This document shows, piece after piece, positions 54,539 to 63,464 of a stretch of 64,000 bases of DNA (position 1 is its first letter; the number at the start of each line of letters is the position of its first letter). The DNA is from Burkholderia seminalis DSM 23518 (GTDB lineage: Bacteria > Pseudomonadota > Gammaproteobacteria > Burkholderiales > Burkholderiaceae). The notes beneath the pieces are model-generated. The model saw only the letters and a program-made list of their open reading frames with translations, ran no database searches and had not been told where the DNA came from. The stretch covers positions 310,001-374,000 of the forward strand of contig NZ_CADFDK010000006.1 in assembly GCF_902832885.1 (NCBI RefSeq), given 5' to 3'. A program made the translations under genes and the position numbers.

Positions 54539-56098
54539 ATGTCATCTCCGTCACCCCAGGCGCCGCTGTCGGGCGGCAAGCTCGCGATCGGCACGATCGC
54601 GGTATCGCTCGCCATGTTCATGAACGTGCTCGACTCGTCGATCGCGAACGTCGCGATCCCGACGATCTCGGGCGACCTCGGCGTCTCGGTCGACGAAGGC
54701 ACGTGGGTGATCACGATCTTCGCGGCCGCGAACGCGGTGTCGATTCCGCTGACCGGCTGGCTCACGCAGCGCTTCGGCCAGGTGCGCCTGTTCGTCACGT
54801 CGATCCTGCTGTTCGTGTTCGCGTCGTGGCTGTGCGGGATCGCGCCGAACCTGCCGACGCTGCTCGCCGCACGGATCCTGCAGGGCGCGGTCGCGGGGCC
54901 GCTCGCGCCGCTGTCGCAGGCGCTGCTGCTTGGCGCCTGGCCGCGGCAGAAATCGTCGAGCGCGCTCGCGCTGTGGTCGATGACCGCGCTCGTCGGCCCG
55001 ATCGCGGGGCCGTCGCTCGGCGGCTGGATCACGTACGACTACAACTGGTCGTGGATCTTCTACATCAACATTCCGGTCGGCTTCTTCGCGGCGGCCGTCA
55101 CGTGGATCGTGTTCCGCGACCGCGAATCGGCCACGCGCCGCCTGCCGATCGATACGGTCGGCCTGCTGCTGCTCGTGCTGTGGGTCGCGTCGCTGCAGAT
55201 CATGCTCGACAAGGGCAAGGATCTCGACTGGTTCAACTCGCCCGTCGTCGTCGCGCTCGGCATCGTCGCGCTGATCGGCTTTGCGTTCTTCCTCGTGTGG
55301 GAGCTGTACGAGGCCAACCCGATCGTGGACTTGCGGCTGTTCACGCAGCGCAACTTCGCGGGCGGCACGATCGCGATCTCGGTCGCGTACGGGATGTTCT
55401 TCGGCACGCTCGTGCTGCTGCCGCAATGGATGCAGGGTTATCTCGGCTACCGCGCGGTCGATTCGGGGCTCGCGACCGCGCCGCTCGGGCTGTTCGCGAT
55501 CCTGCTCACGCCGGTCATGGGACGCCTGCTGCCGCGCACCGACCCGCGTTATATCGCGACGCTCGCGTTCGTCGGCTTCGCGGTCGTGTTCATGATGCGC
55601 ACGACGTTCTACACCGACGTGTCGCGCTGGGACCTCGTGCTGCCGACGCTGCTGCAAGGCATTCCGATGGCGATGTTCTTCGTGCCGCTGACGTCGATCA
55701 TCCTGTCCGGGCTGCCGCCCGAAAAGATCCCGGCCGCGGCCGGCCTGTCGAATTTCGGCCGCACGTTCTGCGGCGCGGTGGGCACGTCGCTGATCAGCAA
55801 CGCGTGGAACGACCGCACGATCCTGCATCACGTGCGGCTCACCGAACAGGCGAGCGTCACCAACCCGGTCTTCACGCAACAGGTCGACACGACACGCTCG
55901 CTGCTGCACCTGAGCCCCGATTCGGCGCTCGCGTTCTTCAACGCATCGGTCGATTCGCAGGCGGCCGTGATGGGGTTGAACGACATCTTCTACGTGTCGG
56001 CGATCATCTTCATCGCGATCATCCCGCTCATCTGGATCACGAAACCGGCGCGCTCGGGCGGCGGCGATGCCGATGCGGCGGCGGCCGGCGCGCATTGA
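54539..56098 (+). CDS. DHA2 family MFS transporter (EmrB-like)
   Basis: A 519-residue inner-membrane efflux transporter with 14 hydrophobic segments. DHA2 marks are NVLDSSIANVAIPTISGDLG (about residue 29), LTGWLTQRFGQVRLF (motif A) and GPIAGPSLGGWITYDYNWSWIFYINIP (in parts, motif C and after). EmrB usually works with EmrA and an outer-membrane channel; neither gene is next to it. AGGA precedes ATG 54539; longer in-frame starts lie in low-complexity Arg-rich sequence. Confidence 0.93.
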   Translation: MSSPSPQAPLSGGKLAIGTIAVSLAMFMNVLDSSIANVAIPTISGDLGVSVDEGTWVITIFAAANAVSIPLTGWLTQRFGQVRLFVTSILLFVFASWLCGIAPNLPTLLAARILQGAVAGPLAPLSQALLLGAWPRQKSSSALALWSMTALVGPIAGPSLGGWITYDYNWSWIFYINIPVGFFAAAVTWIVFRDRESATRRLPIDTVGLLLLVLWVASLQIMLDKGKDLDWFNSPVVVALGIVALIGFAFFLVWELYEANPIVDLRLFTQRNFAGGTIAISVAYGMFFGTLVLLPQWMQGYLGYRAVDSGLATAPLGLFAILLTPVMGRLLPRTDPRYIATLAFVGFAVVFMMRTTFYTDVSRWDLVLPTLLQGIPMAMFFVPLTSIILSGLPPEKIPAAAGLSNFGRTFCGAVGTSLISNAWNDRTILHHVRLTEQASVTNPVFTQQVDTTRSLLHLSPDSALAFFNASVDSQAAVMGLNDIFYVSAIIFIAIIPLIWITKPARSGGGDADAAAAGAH

Positions 56099-56278
56099 TC
56101 CGCGGCCGTTGCGGCCGACCCTCGCGCCACGCACGCCGGGGCCGGCCAGCTCCCCCTGCGACGTAATAAAGACTTGCAATCGATACAGGCGGAAACGTCA
56201 ACAGCCGGCGCCCGTACCGCGTTTTTTCGTCATGCGCCGCTCCTCCAGAGGGACGGCGCAACGACAGGAGAAAACACG

Positions 56279-56608
56279 ATGCGAGCCCTGACCCGCCAAA
56301 TCGCGATTGCCGCCGCCCTGATGTCGGTCCTGACCGGCACCGCGTTCGCCGAGACGCCGTGGCAACAGGCGCATCCGCGCCGCGAAGCGGTCAACCGGCG
56401 CCTCGCGAACCAGCATCGCCGCATCCATCACGAAGTGACGGAAGGCGAGATGTCGCACGCCCGGGCCGCGCGCCTGCACCGTGACGACCGCAAGATCCGC
56501 CGGGAAGAGCGGGACATGGCCGCGCAGGATCACGGCCACATCACGAAGAGCGAAAAGCACGTGCTGAACCAGCAGGACAATGCGGTCGGCAACAAGATCG
56601 GCCAATAA
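56279..56608 (+). CDS. Small basic exported protein, 109 residues
   Basis: A signal peptide (about residues 1-24, ending GTAFAE) is followed by a strongly charged helical protein rich in Arg, His, Glu and Asp (HPRREAVNRRLANQHRRIHHE) and a final KHVLNQQDNAVGNKIGQ. I know no function; similar small periplasmic proteins occur across Burkholderia. AGGAG lies 9 nt before ATG 56279. A hairpin follows. Confidence 0.8.
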   Translation: MRALTRQIAIAAALMSVLTGTAFAETPWQQAHPRREAVNRRLANQHRRIHHEVTEGEMSHARAARLHRDDRKIRREERDMAAQDHGHITKSEKHVLNQQDNAVGNKIGQ

Positions 56609-56652
56609 CAGCGACAACACCGGCAAGCGCCCATTCGCCATCACCTGAAACG

Positions 56653-56677
56653 CCCGCTGCCGCGATGCGGCAGCGGG
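56653..56677 (+). terminator. Hairpin terminator after the small exported protein
   Basis: CCCGCTGCCGC pairs with GCGGCAGCGGG (11 bp, loop GAT), 44 bases after the stop; only a weak T-rich tail (TGCTTGTTC). Confidence 0.65.
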
Positions 56678-56876
56678 TGCTTGTTCGATCGGCTGGTTGT
56701 ATCGAATCGTTTCAACGCGCGAACGGCGTCAGATGCTGCGGGTATACTCCGTCGTCAGCCGCCTGTCGCATCGTCGTCCGTCAAAAACGGCCCGATTCCG
56801 GGCGGTTTCGTCGCGAAGCTTCGCGTTTCGCCTACCCCGCGCCCCAGCCTCGATACGAGACACCCGACGACCGACC

Positions 56877-57209
56877 ATGAAACGATTCCTGCTGCTCCTT
56901 CCCGCCGCCCTGCTCGCCGCCTGCGGTTCCGCGCCCTCGTCCGACTCGGCCTCGTCGGGTGCCGCACCGATGATCTACGTGTCGTCGCAACGTCCGGCCT
57001 ACGCCATCGCGAACTGCCTCGACAGCCGCCTGTCGGGCACCGAGCAATCGCAGCACAACGGCGTGACCGATATCGCCGTCGGCTCGAATTCCTACTTCGT
57101 CACGCTGACGCCGTCGGGCAACGGCTCGGTCGTCAAGGTCGTGCGCGGCTCGGGCAACGAACCGGCCGAGGAAGCCATGCGCTTCGCGATCGCGCGCTGC
57201 GCGATCTGA
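56877..57209 (+). CDS. Small lipoprotein of unknown function
   Basis: A 110-residue protein with a lipobox (LLAACGS, Cys at about 16), then a Ser/Ala linker and a compact domain (MIYVSSQRPAYAIANCLDSRLSG; YFVTLTPSGNGSVVKVVRG) ending ARCAI. Two Cys in the mature part may form a disulfide. Such proteins in Burkholderia have at times been labelled sugar-ABC ATPase in error; nothing here supports that. ATG 56877 gives the only signal peptide. Confidence 0.8.
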   Translation: MKRFLLLLPAALLAACGSAPSSDSASSGAAPMIYVSSQRPAYAIANCLDSRLSGTEQSQHNGVTDIAVGSNSYFVTLTPSGNGSVVKVVRGSGNEPAEEAMRFAIARCAI

Positions 57210-57333
57210 CGCCCCCCGCGCCGGGCACCCGCCCGGCCGACTGCCGCGCGCCGCACCGCGCGCGCCGAATATTTTCATCCGGACGGCCGTCGATGAGAGA
57301 ATCGCACCACGATTCCCTCTCGATGGAGCCCGC

Positions 57334-58923
57334 ATGAAGCACCTGCTGTCCCGGCTGTTCGTCAGCGCCGCGCTCGTCGCGCTTGTTCCGGCGCTGCCGG
57401 CGCAGGCTGCCACGCCGCCCGGCATCTTCGTCGTCGCCACGCAACTCGGCGAATTCACGACCCTCGACCCGAGCGGGATCTACGAGCTGGTGCCGTCCGA
57501 ATACGTGGCGAACACCTACGAGCGGCTGGTGCGGGTCGACCTGAAGGATCCGACGCGCTTCGACGGACAGATCGCGCAATCGTGGACGGTCGGCGCAGAC
57601 GGCACGACCTACACGTTCAAGCTGCGCCCCGGCCTCACGTTCCATTCCGGCAACCCCGTCACCGCCGACGACGTCGCATGGTCGCTGCAGCGCACCATCC
57701 TGCTCGACAAGGGGCCGGCCGGCGTGCTCGCCGATCTCGGCCTCACGAAGGCGAACGTGATGCAGAAGGTGCGCGTGGTCGATCCGCAGACCGTCGTGCT
57801 CGAAACCGACCGCAAGTACGCGCCGAGCTTCGTGCTCAACGTGCTCAGCGCGTGCCCGGCCTCGGTGTTCGACAAGAAGCTGCTGCTGTCGCACCAGCAG
57901 GGCAACGATTTCGGCAGCGCCTGGCTGCGGACCAACGATGCGGGCTCGGGCCCGTACCAGCTCGTCAAGTGGACGCCGAACGAGAGCATCGTGCTGCAGC
58001 GTTTCGAGAAATACCGCACGCCGTACCCGATGAAGCGCGTCGTGCTCCGCCACGTGCCCGAAGCGTCCGCGCAGCGGCTGCTGCTGGAGAACGGCGACGC
58101 CGACGCCGCGCGCAACCTGAGCCCCGACAGCCTCGCCGCGCTGTCGAAGGCCGGCAAGATCAAGGTCGCGTCGTGGCCGGTATCCGCGCTGCTGTACCTG
58201 AGCCTGAACACGAAGAACCCGAACCTCGCGAAACCCGAGGTGCAGCAGGCGATGAAATGGCTCGTCGACTACGACGGCATCCAGCGCAACATCGTCAGCA
58301 CGACCTACAAGGTGCATCAGACCTTCCTGCCCGAAGGCTTCCTCGGCACGTCGAACGCGCGGCCGTACAAGCAGGACGTCGCGAAGGCGAAGGCGCTGCT
58401 CGCGAAGGCCGGCTTGCCGAACGGCTTCGACGTGACGATGGACATGCCGAACGACTATCCGTACCTCGAGATCGCGCAGGCGCTGCAGGCGAACTTCGCG
58501 CAGGGCGGCATCCGCGTGAAGCTGATCCCCGGCGATGCGAAGCAGGCGATCGGCAAGTACCGCGCGCGCCAGCACGACATCTTCATCGGCGAATGGTCGC
58601 CCGACTACATGGACCCGAACAGCAACGCGCGCGGCTTCGCATGGAATCCGGACAACTCGGATCAATCGCCGACGAAGATGCTCGCGTGGCGCAACAGCTG
58701 GGATATTCCGCAACTGACGAAAGACACCGAGGCCGCGCTCGTCGAGCCGTCGCCCGCGAAGCGCGCGCAGCGCTACGAAGCACTGCAGAAGGCCGTGCTC
58801 GCGAACTCGCCGTTCATCATCATGTTCGAGAAGGTCGTGCAGGTCGCGACGCGCCCCGGTGCGACCGGGCCGGAAATCGGGCCGATCAACGACCTCGTGT
58901 CATACCGCACTCTCGCGAAATAA
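57334..58923 (+). CDS. Family 5 ABC transporter binding protein (peptide/opine type)
   Basis: A 529-residue periplasmic binding protein. A signal peptide ends at PAQA (about residue 26). Family-5 features are TLDPSGIYELVPSEYVANTYERLV, IAQSWTVGADGTTYTFKLRPGLTFHSGNPVTADDV (in parts) and FIGEWSPDYMDPN. Members bind di- and oligopeptides, nickel or opines; the ligand cannot be told. It has no permease or ATPase neighbours, so it is an orphan. TGGAG lies 5 nt before the ATG. Confidence 0.92.
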   Translation: MKHLLSRLFVSAALVALVPALPAQAATPPGIFVVATQLGEFTTLDPSGIYELVPSEYVANTYERLVRVDLKDPTRFDGQIAQSWTVGADGTTYTFKLRPGLTFHSGNPVTADDVAWSLQRTILLDKGPAGVLADLGLTKANVMQKVRVVDPQTVVLETDRKYAPSFVLNVLSACPASVFDKKLLLSHQQGNDFGSAWLRTNDAGSGPYQLVKWTPNESIVLQRFEKYRTPYPMKRVVLRHVPEASAQRLLLENGDADAARNLSPDSLAALSKAGKIKVASWPVSALLYLSLNTKNPNLAKPEVQQAMKWLVDYDGIQRNIVSTTYKVHQTFLPEGFLGTSNARPYKQDVAKAKALLAKAGLPNGFDVTMDMPNDYPYLEIAQALQANFAQGGIRVKLIPGDAKQAIGKYRARQHDIFIGEWSPDYMDPNSNARGFAWNPDNSDQSPTKMLAWRNSWDIPQLTKDTEAALVEPSPAKRAQRYEALQKAVLANSPFIIMFEKVVQVATRPGATGPEIGPINDLVSYRTLAK

Positions 58924-59120
58924 TCGCGGCGGCTCGCGCGCCCGGCCCTGCCGGCGCGCGGGTAATCGCCATGGGCCGCGGCGCCGGCGCTATGTCGCGC
59001 GGCGGCGCCGATCTACAATGACCGGGGCCGGCGGCGCCCGGCGGTGATCCACGTCACCGGATTCGCGTCACCAACCAGGACAGGATGCGCACGCCCGAGT
59101 GCGCACAACGGGAACCGAAC

Positions 59121-60374
59121 ATGCATCCGAGCGAGCACGCGGTCTGCGTAGCGATCAACGACAACAACCGCGCGTGGTACGAAATGCTCGTGCCGTTCCT
59201 GCTGTCGCTCCGGCAGACCGGCTACGACGGACGGATCGCGGTGATCGGCTACGGGCTGTCCGAGCGCAAGCGGCAGATCCTCGCGAGCCAGTCGGTCGAC
59301 GTCATCGACGCGTCGGATGCGTATGCGCTGCCGGTCGGCCGCTTCATCGAGGCGGCCGGGTATTGCGCGCGCAACCCGCAGATCCGCAAGCTCGCGCTCT
59401 ACGATGCCGACATCTGGTTCTGTGCGCCGCAATTCGACCTGTTCTCGCGGATCGGCGACGACCGGATTCACGTGTGCCCCGACCCGCTGTTCTGCACGTT
59501 CGTCGTCACGCCGCTGATCGGCGAGCGGCGCGACCATCACTGGCGTCTCGTCGTCGACGCGGTCACCGCCCGCCACGGCGGTGCGCTGCAGGCCGGGCTC
59601 GTGGCCGGGACCGCCGACGCATGGGCACGCTATGCCGCTCACCTGCGCGACTGCCTCGCGCGCGTCGGCACCGATTTCCAGGCGTGCTTCGGGATCGACA
59701 CGACGTTCCTGCATCCGTGGAGCGCCCAGGGCGAAACGGCGCTGCTCGACCCGGTCCAGAACTTCGTCAGCAAGTACGGCATTCACGAATCGTTCGACGC
59801 GGGCAGCGGTACGACGACGCTCCGTTACCAGGACGAACCGATCCGCGCGCTGCACATGACCGGCGACATCCGCTTCCTCGACCGGTGGCGCTACTACGCG
59901 AACCACACCGACGCCGCGCTGCGCGACGGCGCGCCGTTCGCGCTGTCGGACGGCACCCCGGTGCCCTCCGGCGCGGTCGCCGCACGCATCGCCGCGGCGG
60001 ACTACGTGCGATCGGCCGGGCTGACCGTTTCGTCCGCCGCGATCGAGGGCAGCGCGGGCGCCTACCTGCAGGCAATCGACGAACCGGGCGGCACGATGCT
60101 CGTCGGCAGCGGCAACCACGAAGTCGTGTTCACCGCGACCCGCGACATCGCGCGCCTGAACGTCTACGTCACGCACCCGTCCGGTTCGCCGTCGCCGCTG
60201 CGGTGCGAAGTGCTGGTCGACGGGCAGGCGCAGCGCAAAGGCACCGAGCTGATGGCGCATTTCTGGTATCAGGTCGCCGCCGGCACCGTCGTCACGCTAC
60301 GCGCGACGAGCCTCGGCGGCCAGCAGTGCAACGCGATCTGGCGGCTGCGCGAGGCGCCGGACATGCAGCAGTAG
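59121..60374 (+). CDS. Glycosyltransferase-like protein with C-terminal beta domain
   Basis: A 417-residue cytoplasmic protein. Residues 1-235 look like a GT-A nucleotide-sugar transferase: AINDNNRAWYEMLVPFLLSLRQTGYDGRIAVIGYG (in parts) and a DxD-type motif in LALYDADIWFCAP (about residue 98). Residues about 290-415 are a beta-rich region with repeats of the Ig or carbohydrate-binding sort (GTMLVGSGNHEVVFTA; LNVYVTHPSGSPSPLR). No known family comes to mind and the acceptor is unknown. GGGAA lies before ATG 59121. It is alone, convergent with mntH. Confidence 0.65.
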   Translation: MHPSEHAVCVAINDNNRAWYEMLVPFLLSLRQTGYDGRIAVIGYGLSERKRQILASQSVDVIDASDAYALPVGRFIEAAGYCARNPQIRKLALYDADIWFCAPQFDLFSRIGDDRIHVCPDPLFCTFVVTPLIGERRDHHWRLVVDAVTARHGGALQAGLVAGTADAWARYAAHLRDCLARVGTDFQACFGIDTTFLHPWSAQGETALLDPVQNFVSKYGIHESFDAGSGTTTLRYQDEPIRALHMTGDIRFLDRWRYYANHTDAALRDGAPFALSDGTPVPSGAVAARIAAADYVRSAGLTVSSAAIEGSAGAYLQAIDEPGGTMLVGSGNHEVVFTATRDIARLNVYVTHPSGSPSPLRCEVLVDGQAQRKGTELMAHFWYQVAAGTVVTLRATSLGGQQCNAIWRLREAPDMQQ

Positions 60375-60389
60375 CCGCCCCGCCGCCGC

Positions 60390-61697
60390 TCAGTTGAACA
60401 CCGCCCACACCAGGTACGCATTCAACCCGACGATCACGACCGTCGCCGCGCCGGCGACGATCCGCAGCGGCATCCGCATCGCATAAGCGCCCATCACGTC
60501 CTCGCGCGCCGACAGCATCAACAGCGCGATCATCGGTATCGGCAACACGAAACTGAGCACGACCTGACTCGCGACCATCGCGCGCGTGACGTCGCAGCCG
60601 AGTGCGACCACCGCGAACGCGGGCGCGATCGTCACCGCGCGGCGCACCCACACCGGCAGGCGGCGATGGATGAAGCCCTGCATCACGACCTGCCCGGCCA
60701 TCGTGCCGACCACCGAACTCGATACGCCCGACGTCAGCAGCGCGACGAGGAACAGCACGCCGGCGGCCGGCCCGAGCACCGGGATCAGCGTGTGATACGC
60801 GTCGCCGATGTCGGTCATGCCCGGCGCATTCGCATGGAACGCCGACGACGCCATCATCACCATCGCGAGATTCACGAACCCGGCGAGCCCGAGGGCGACG
60901 ACGACCTCGCGGTTCGAAAAACGCACGAGCCGCCGCCGTTCCACGTCGTCGCGCGGCGCGGCGCGATCCTGCGTCAGGCCCGAATGCAGATACAGCGTGT
61001 GCGGCATGATCGTCGCGCCGATGATCCCGACCGCGATCGTCAGCGCCGCGTGATCCGGAATCTGCGGGACGACCAGATGAAACGCCGCGGCATGCCAGTC
61101 CTGCGGCGCGATCAGCAGTTCGCCGAGATAACACGCGCCGATCACGCCGACCAGCGCCGCGATCGCGGCTTCCAGCGGCCGGAAGCCGCGCTTCTCGAGT
61201 GCGAGGATCGCGCAGGTCGCCAGCGCCGTCGCGATCATCCCGGCGAACAGCGACAGGTGGCACAGCAGCCCGAATGCGAGCGCGCCACCGAGGAATTCGG
61301 CGAGATCGGTCGCCATCGCGGCGATTTCCGACGCGATCCACATGCCCAGCACGACCGGCGCGGGGAAACGGTCGCGGCACAGCTCGGCGAGGTTGCGGCC
61401 GGTCACGATGCCGAGTTTCGCGGACATCGCCTGGAACAGCATCGCGATCGCGTTCGCGGCCAGCACGACCCACAGCAGCCGGTAGCCGTACGCGGCGCCG
61501 GCCTGGATGTTGGTCGCGAAGTTGCCGGGGTCCATGTAGCCGATCGACGCGATCACGGCCGGGCCGACGAACGGCAGCAGCGCGGCGATACCGGTGCGAC
61601 GGCCTTCCAGCGCGGCGCGCGCCGCGCCGTCGATGCGTTCGGGAGACGCGCCCGGCAGCGCGAAGCCGCCGGCGGTTTTGCTCGTAACGGGAATCAT
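60390..61697 (-). CDS. mntH: Nramp family manganese/divalent metal transporter MntH
   Basis: A 435-residue inner-membrane proton-coupled importer of Mn2+ (also Fe2+). The metal site motifs are DPGN (residues 56-59, YMDPGNFATN) and MPH in GATIMPHTLYLHS. About 11 membrane segments. It lies 111 bases after the oxalate decarboxylase gene on the same strand; that enzyme uses Mn, so the pair makes sense as metal supply plus metalloenzyme. A hexanucleotide repeat sits 30-65 bases before its ATG. GGAACC is a weak ribosome site. Confidence 0.93.
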   Translation of the reverse strand: MIPVTSKTAGGFALPGASPERIDGAARAALEGRRTGIAALLPFVGPAVIASIGYMDPGNFATNIQAGAAYGYRLLWVVLAANAIAMLFQAMSAKLGIVTGRNLAELCRDRFPAPVVLGMWIASEIAAMATDLAEFLGGALAFGLLCHLSLFAGMIATALATCAILALEKRGFRPLEAAIAALVGVIGACYLGELLIAPQDWHAAAFHLVVPQIPDHAALTIAVGIIGATIMPHTLYLHSGLTQDRAAPRDDVERRRLVRFSNREVVVALGLAGFVNLAMVMMASSAFHANAPGMTDIGDAYHTLIPVLGPAAGVLFLVALLTSGVSSSVVGTMAGQVVMQGFIHRRLPVWVRRAVTIAPAFAVVALGCDVTRAMVASQVVLSFVLPIPMIALLMLSAREDVMGAYAMRMPLRIVAGAATVVIVGLNAYLVWAVFN

Positions 61698-61726
61698 GGT
61701 GAGGTTCCGTTCGGATAGGGGCTTAC

Positions 61727-61762
61727 GTGGAAGTGGAAGTGGAAGTGGAAGCGGAAGCGGAC
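61727..61762. repeat. Hexanucleotide tandem repeat between oxdC and mntH
   Basis: Four perfect GTGGAA units followed by two variants (GCGGAA, GCGGAC), 36 bases in all. It lies in the spacer, 30-65 bases upstream of the mntH start on the minus strand, where a change in unit number could alter mntH expression. Confidence 0.85.
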
Positions 61763-61808
61763 GCCACGGCCGGCCTGCCGCCCGCCGGCCGCGGCGGCGC
61801 CGGCCGCT

Positions 61809-63065
61809 TTACAGCGGCACGACGTCGGGACGGTTGCGCGGAAACCGCGCGATCACGTCGGGCGCGACGTTCAGGTGCGCTTCGACGAGCTTCGGCGGCG
61901 TATGCGCGAGCCAGTCGGACAACGACACCTCCGCATACCGGTCGGTCTTGAAGATCTCCAGGAACACGAGATCGGTCTTGCCGGTGTTCTGCACGTAGTG
62001 CCCGAGGCTCTTCTTCACGTAGCCCACGTCGCCCGCGCGGAAGTCGGCTGTCTGCGCCTTCGGCCCCGTGTCGAACACGGTCATCCGCGCCTCGCCCTGC
62101 AGGTAGTACTGCCATTCGTCCGCGTTCGGATGCCAGTGCAACTCGCGCATGCCGCCCGGATGGACCGTGACGAGCGCCGCCGCGACCGTCGTCGAGATGT
62201 TGAAGTTGGTGCTGTCCGCGATCCGCACTTCGCCGCCGCGCGTCTTCTTGACGGGTTTCATGTCGCCGAGCGAGAAGATGAACGGATGCGGCGGCGCGCC
62301 GGCCGACGAGGCCGATGCGCGCTGCGCGTCCGCGAGCGGGCCCGGTTCGTCGCCCTGGAAGATCCACAGGTTGTCGAGCGGAATGTTCCTGAACGCGTCG
62401 GCCGGCACGCCGAAGTTGAGCGCGAGCACGTCCGGCGGCGTATGCGCGACCCAGTCGGTCAGCAGCAGCGTATTGAATTCCGATGCGCGGCCGTTATCGA
62501 ACGCGAGCAGGAATTCGGCGCCGTCGGTGCCGAGGCCCTGCAGCGAATGCGGCAGGCCCGGCGGGAAATACCAGAGATCGCCGGTCTTGACGTCCTGCAC
62601 CGACGGCCGCCCGAGTTCGTCGAGCACGGTGATCCGGCAGCGGCCGTCAAGCATGATTGCCCACTCGGCCTGCTGGTGCCAGTGCATCTCGCGAATGCCG
62701 CCGCGCGTGAGGCGCATATTGACGCCGGAAATGGTTTCGGAAATCGCAAAATCGTCCTGCGTGACCTCGCGCGCCCACCCGCCGTTTTGAATGCGTTTAT
62801 GGGCATTATTGAAAGACGCCCAGAATAACGGCATCCCGTTGATATCGGTGGCAGGCGGATCCTGAAAAGACGGGAATTGATTCGCCAATGCGGGATTTTG
62901 TGGCCCCGGGTCGGTCAATCCCTGTGTGTTGCGCGCGTTGATCGCCCCTTCCGGCGGACTGTCCGGATTGCCGAACGACGCGGCTTTGGCCGTTACGGCA
63001 AGGCCTGCGGCGGCAATGGCGCCAGCCGTATTCGCCAGCATCTTGCGTCGAGAAAGATTCGTCAT
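61809..63065 (-). CDS. oxdC: Tat-exported bicupin oxalate decarboxylase
   Basis: A 418-residue enzyme that turns oxalate into formate and CO2 using Mn. A twin-arginine signal (LSRRKMLANTAGAIAAAGLAV, in parts, residues 4-26) precedes two cupin domains, each with an HWH metal motif (MHWHQQAEWAIML near 128; LHWHPNADEWQYYL near 306). The lid loop that is SENST in B. subtilis OxdC reads SEFNT here: the key Glu is kept, so decarboxylase rather than oxidase activity is expected, but two lid residues differ. GAGG lies 5 nt before ATG 63065. mntH follows downstream. Confidence 0.93.
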   Translation of the reverse strand: MTNLSRRKMLANTAGAIAAAGLAVTAKAASFGNPDSPPEGAINARNTQGLTDPGPQNPALANQFPSFQDPPATDINGMPLFWASFNNAHKRIQNGGWAREVTQDDFAISETISGVNMRLTRGGIREMHWHQQAEWAIMLDGRCRITVLDELGRPSVQDVKTGDLWYFPPGLPHSLQGLGTDGAEFLLAFDNGRASEFNTLLLTDWVAHTPPDVLALNFGVPADAFRNIPLDNLWIFQGDEPGPLADAQRASASSAGAPPHPFIFSLGDMKPVKKTRGGEVRIADSTNFNISTTVAAALVTVHPGGMRELHWHPNADEWQYYLQGEARMTVFDTGPKAQTADFRAGDVGYVKKSLGHYVQNTGKTDLVFLEIFKTDRYAEVSLSDWLAHTPPKLVEAHLNVAPDVIARFPRNRPDVVPL

Positions 63066-63464
63066 GATTGCCTCTTCATTATTTCGATTGAGCGAATTTC
63101 CATTACGGAATACATGCCGTTTTCTGATTATCGAAAATCGAACATCCCGTCACGCAAGTTAAATCCAAATCGACGCAAAACTTAAATGAATTATTGACCT
63201 GAATTAATGATTTAATGTGATTCGCTTTAATTTTGTAATGATCGCGATACCGCGGGACACGACTGGCGGAACGGCTCACCGCGACATTCAAGGCGAACGA
63301 TCCGCCAATCGATCGGCGATTCAGGGGTTGAGCCGTGCGAACGCCGGTTCGTCGCGCACCTATCACCCATCCTCACACCATAGTTTTTATCCGCTGGCGC
63401 GAATGATTTTGGCTTTGTCAGATAGATGACATTCGATCACCAAACGACAACGATCTAACAGCCG
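63066..63464. other. AT-rich divergent region, oxdC / RpiR
   Basis: About 400 bases; 63085-63260 is the most AT-rich stretch of the window and surely holds the oxdC promoter region. Repeated ATTAAT/TTAAT-type strings occur at 63190-63235. No clear palindrome was found. No gene. Confidence 0.5.
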
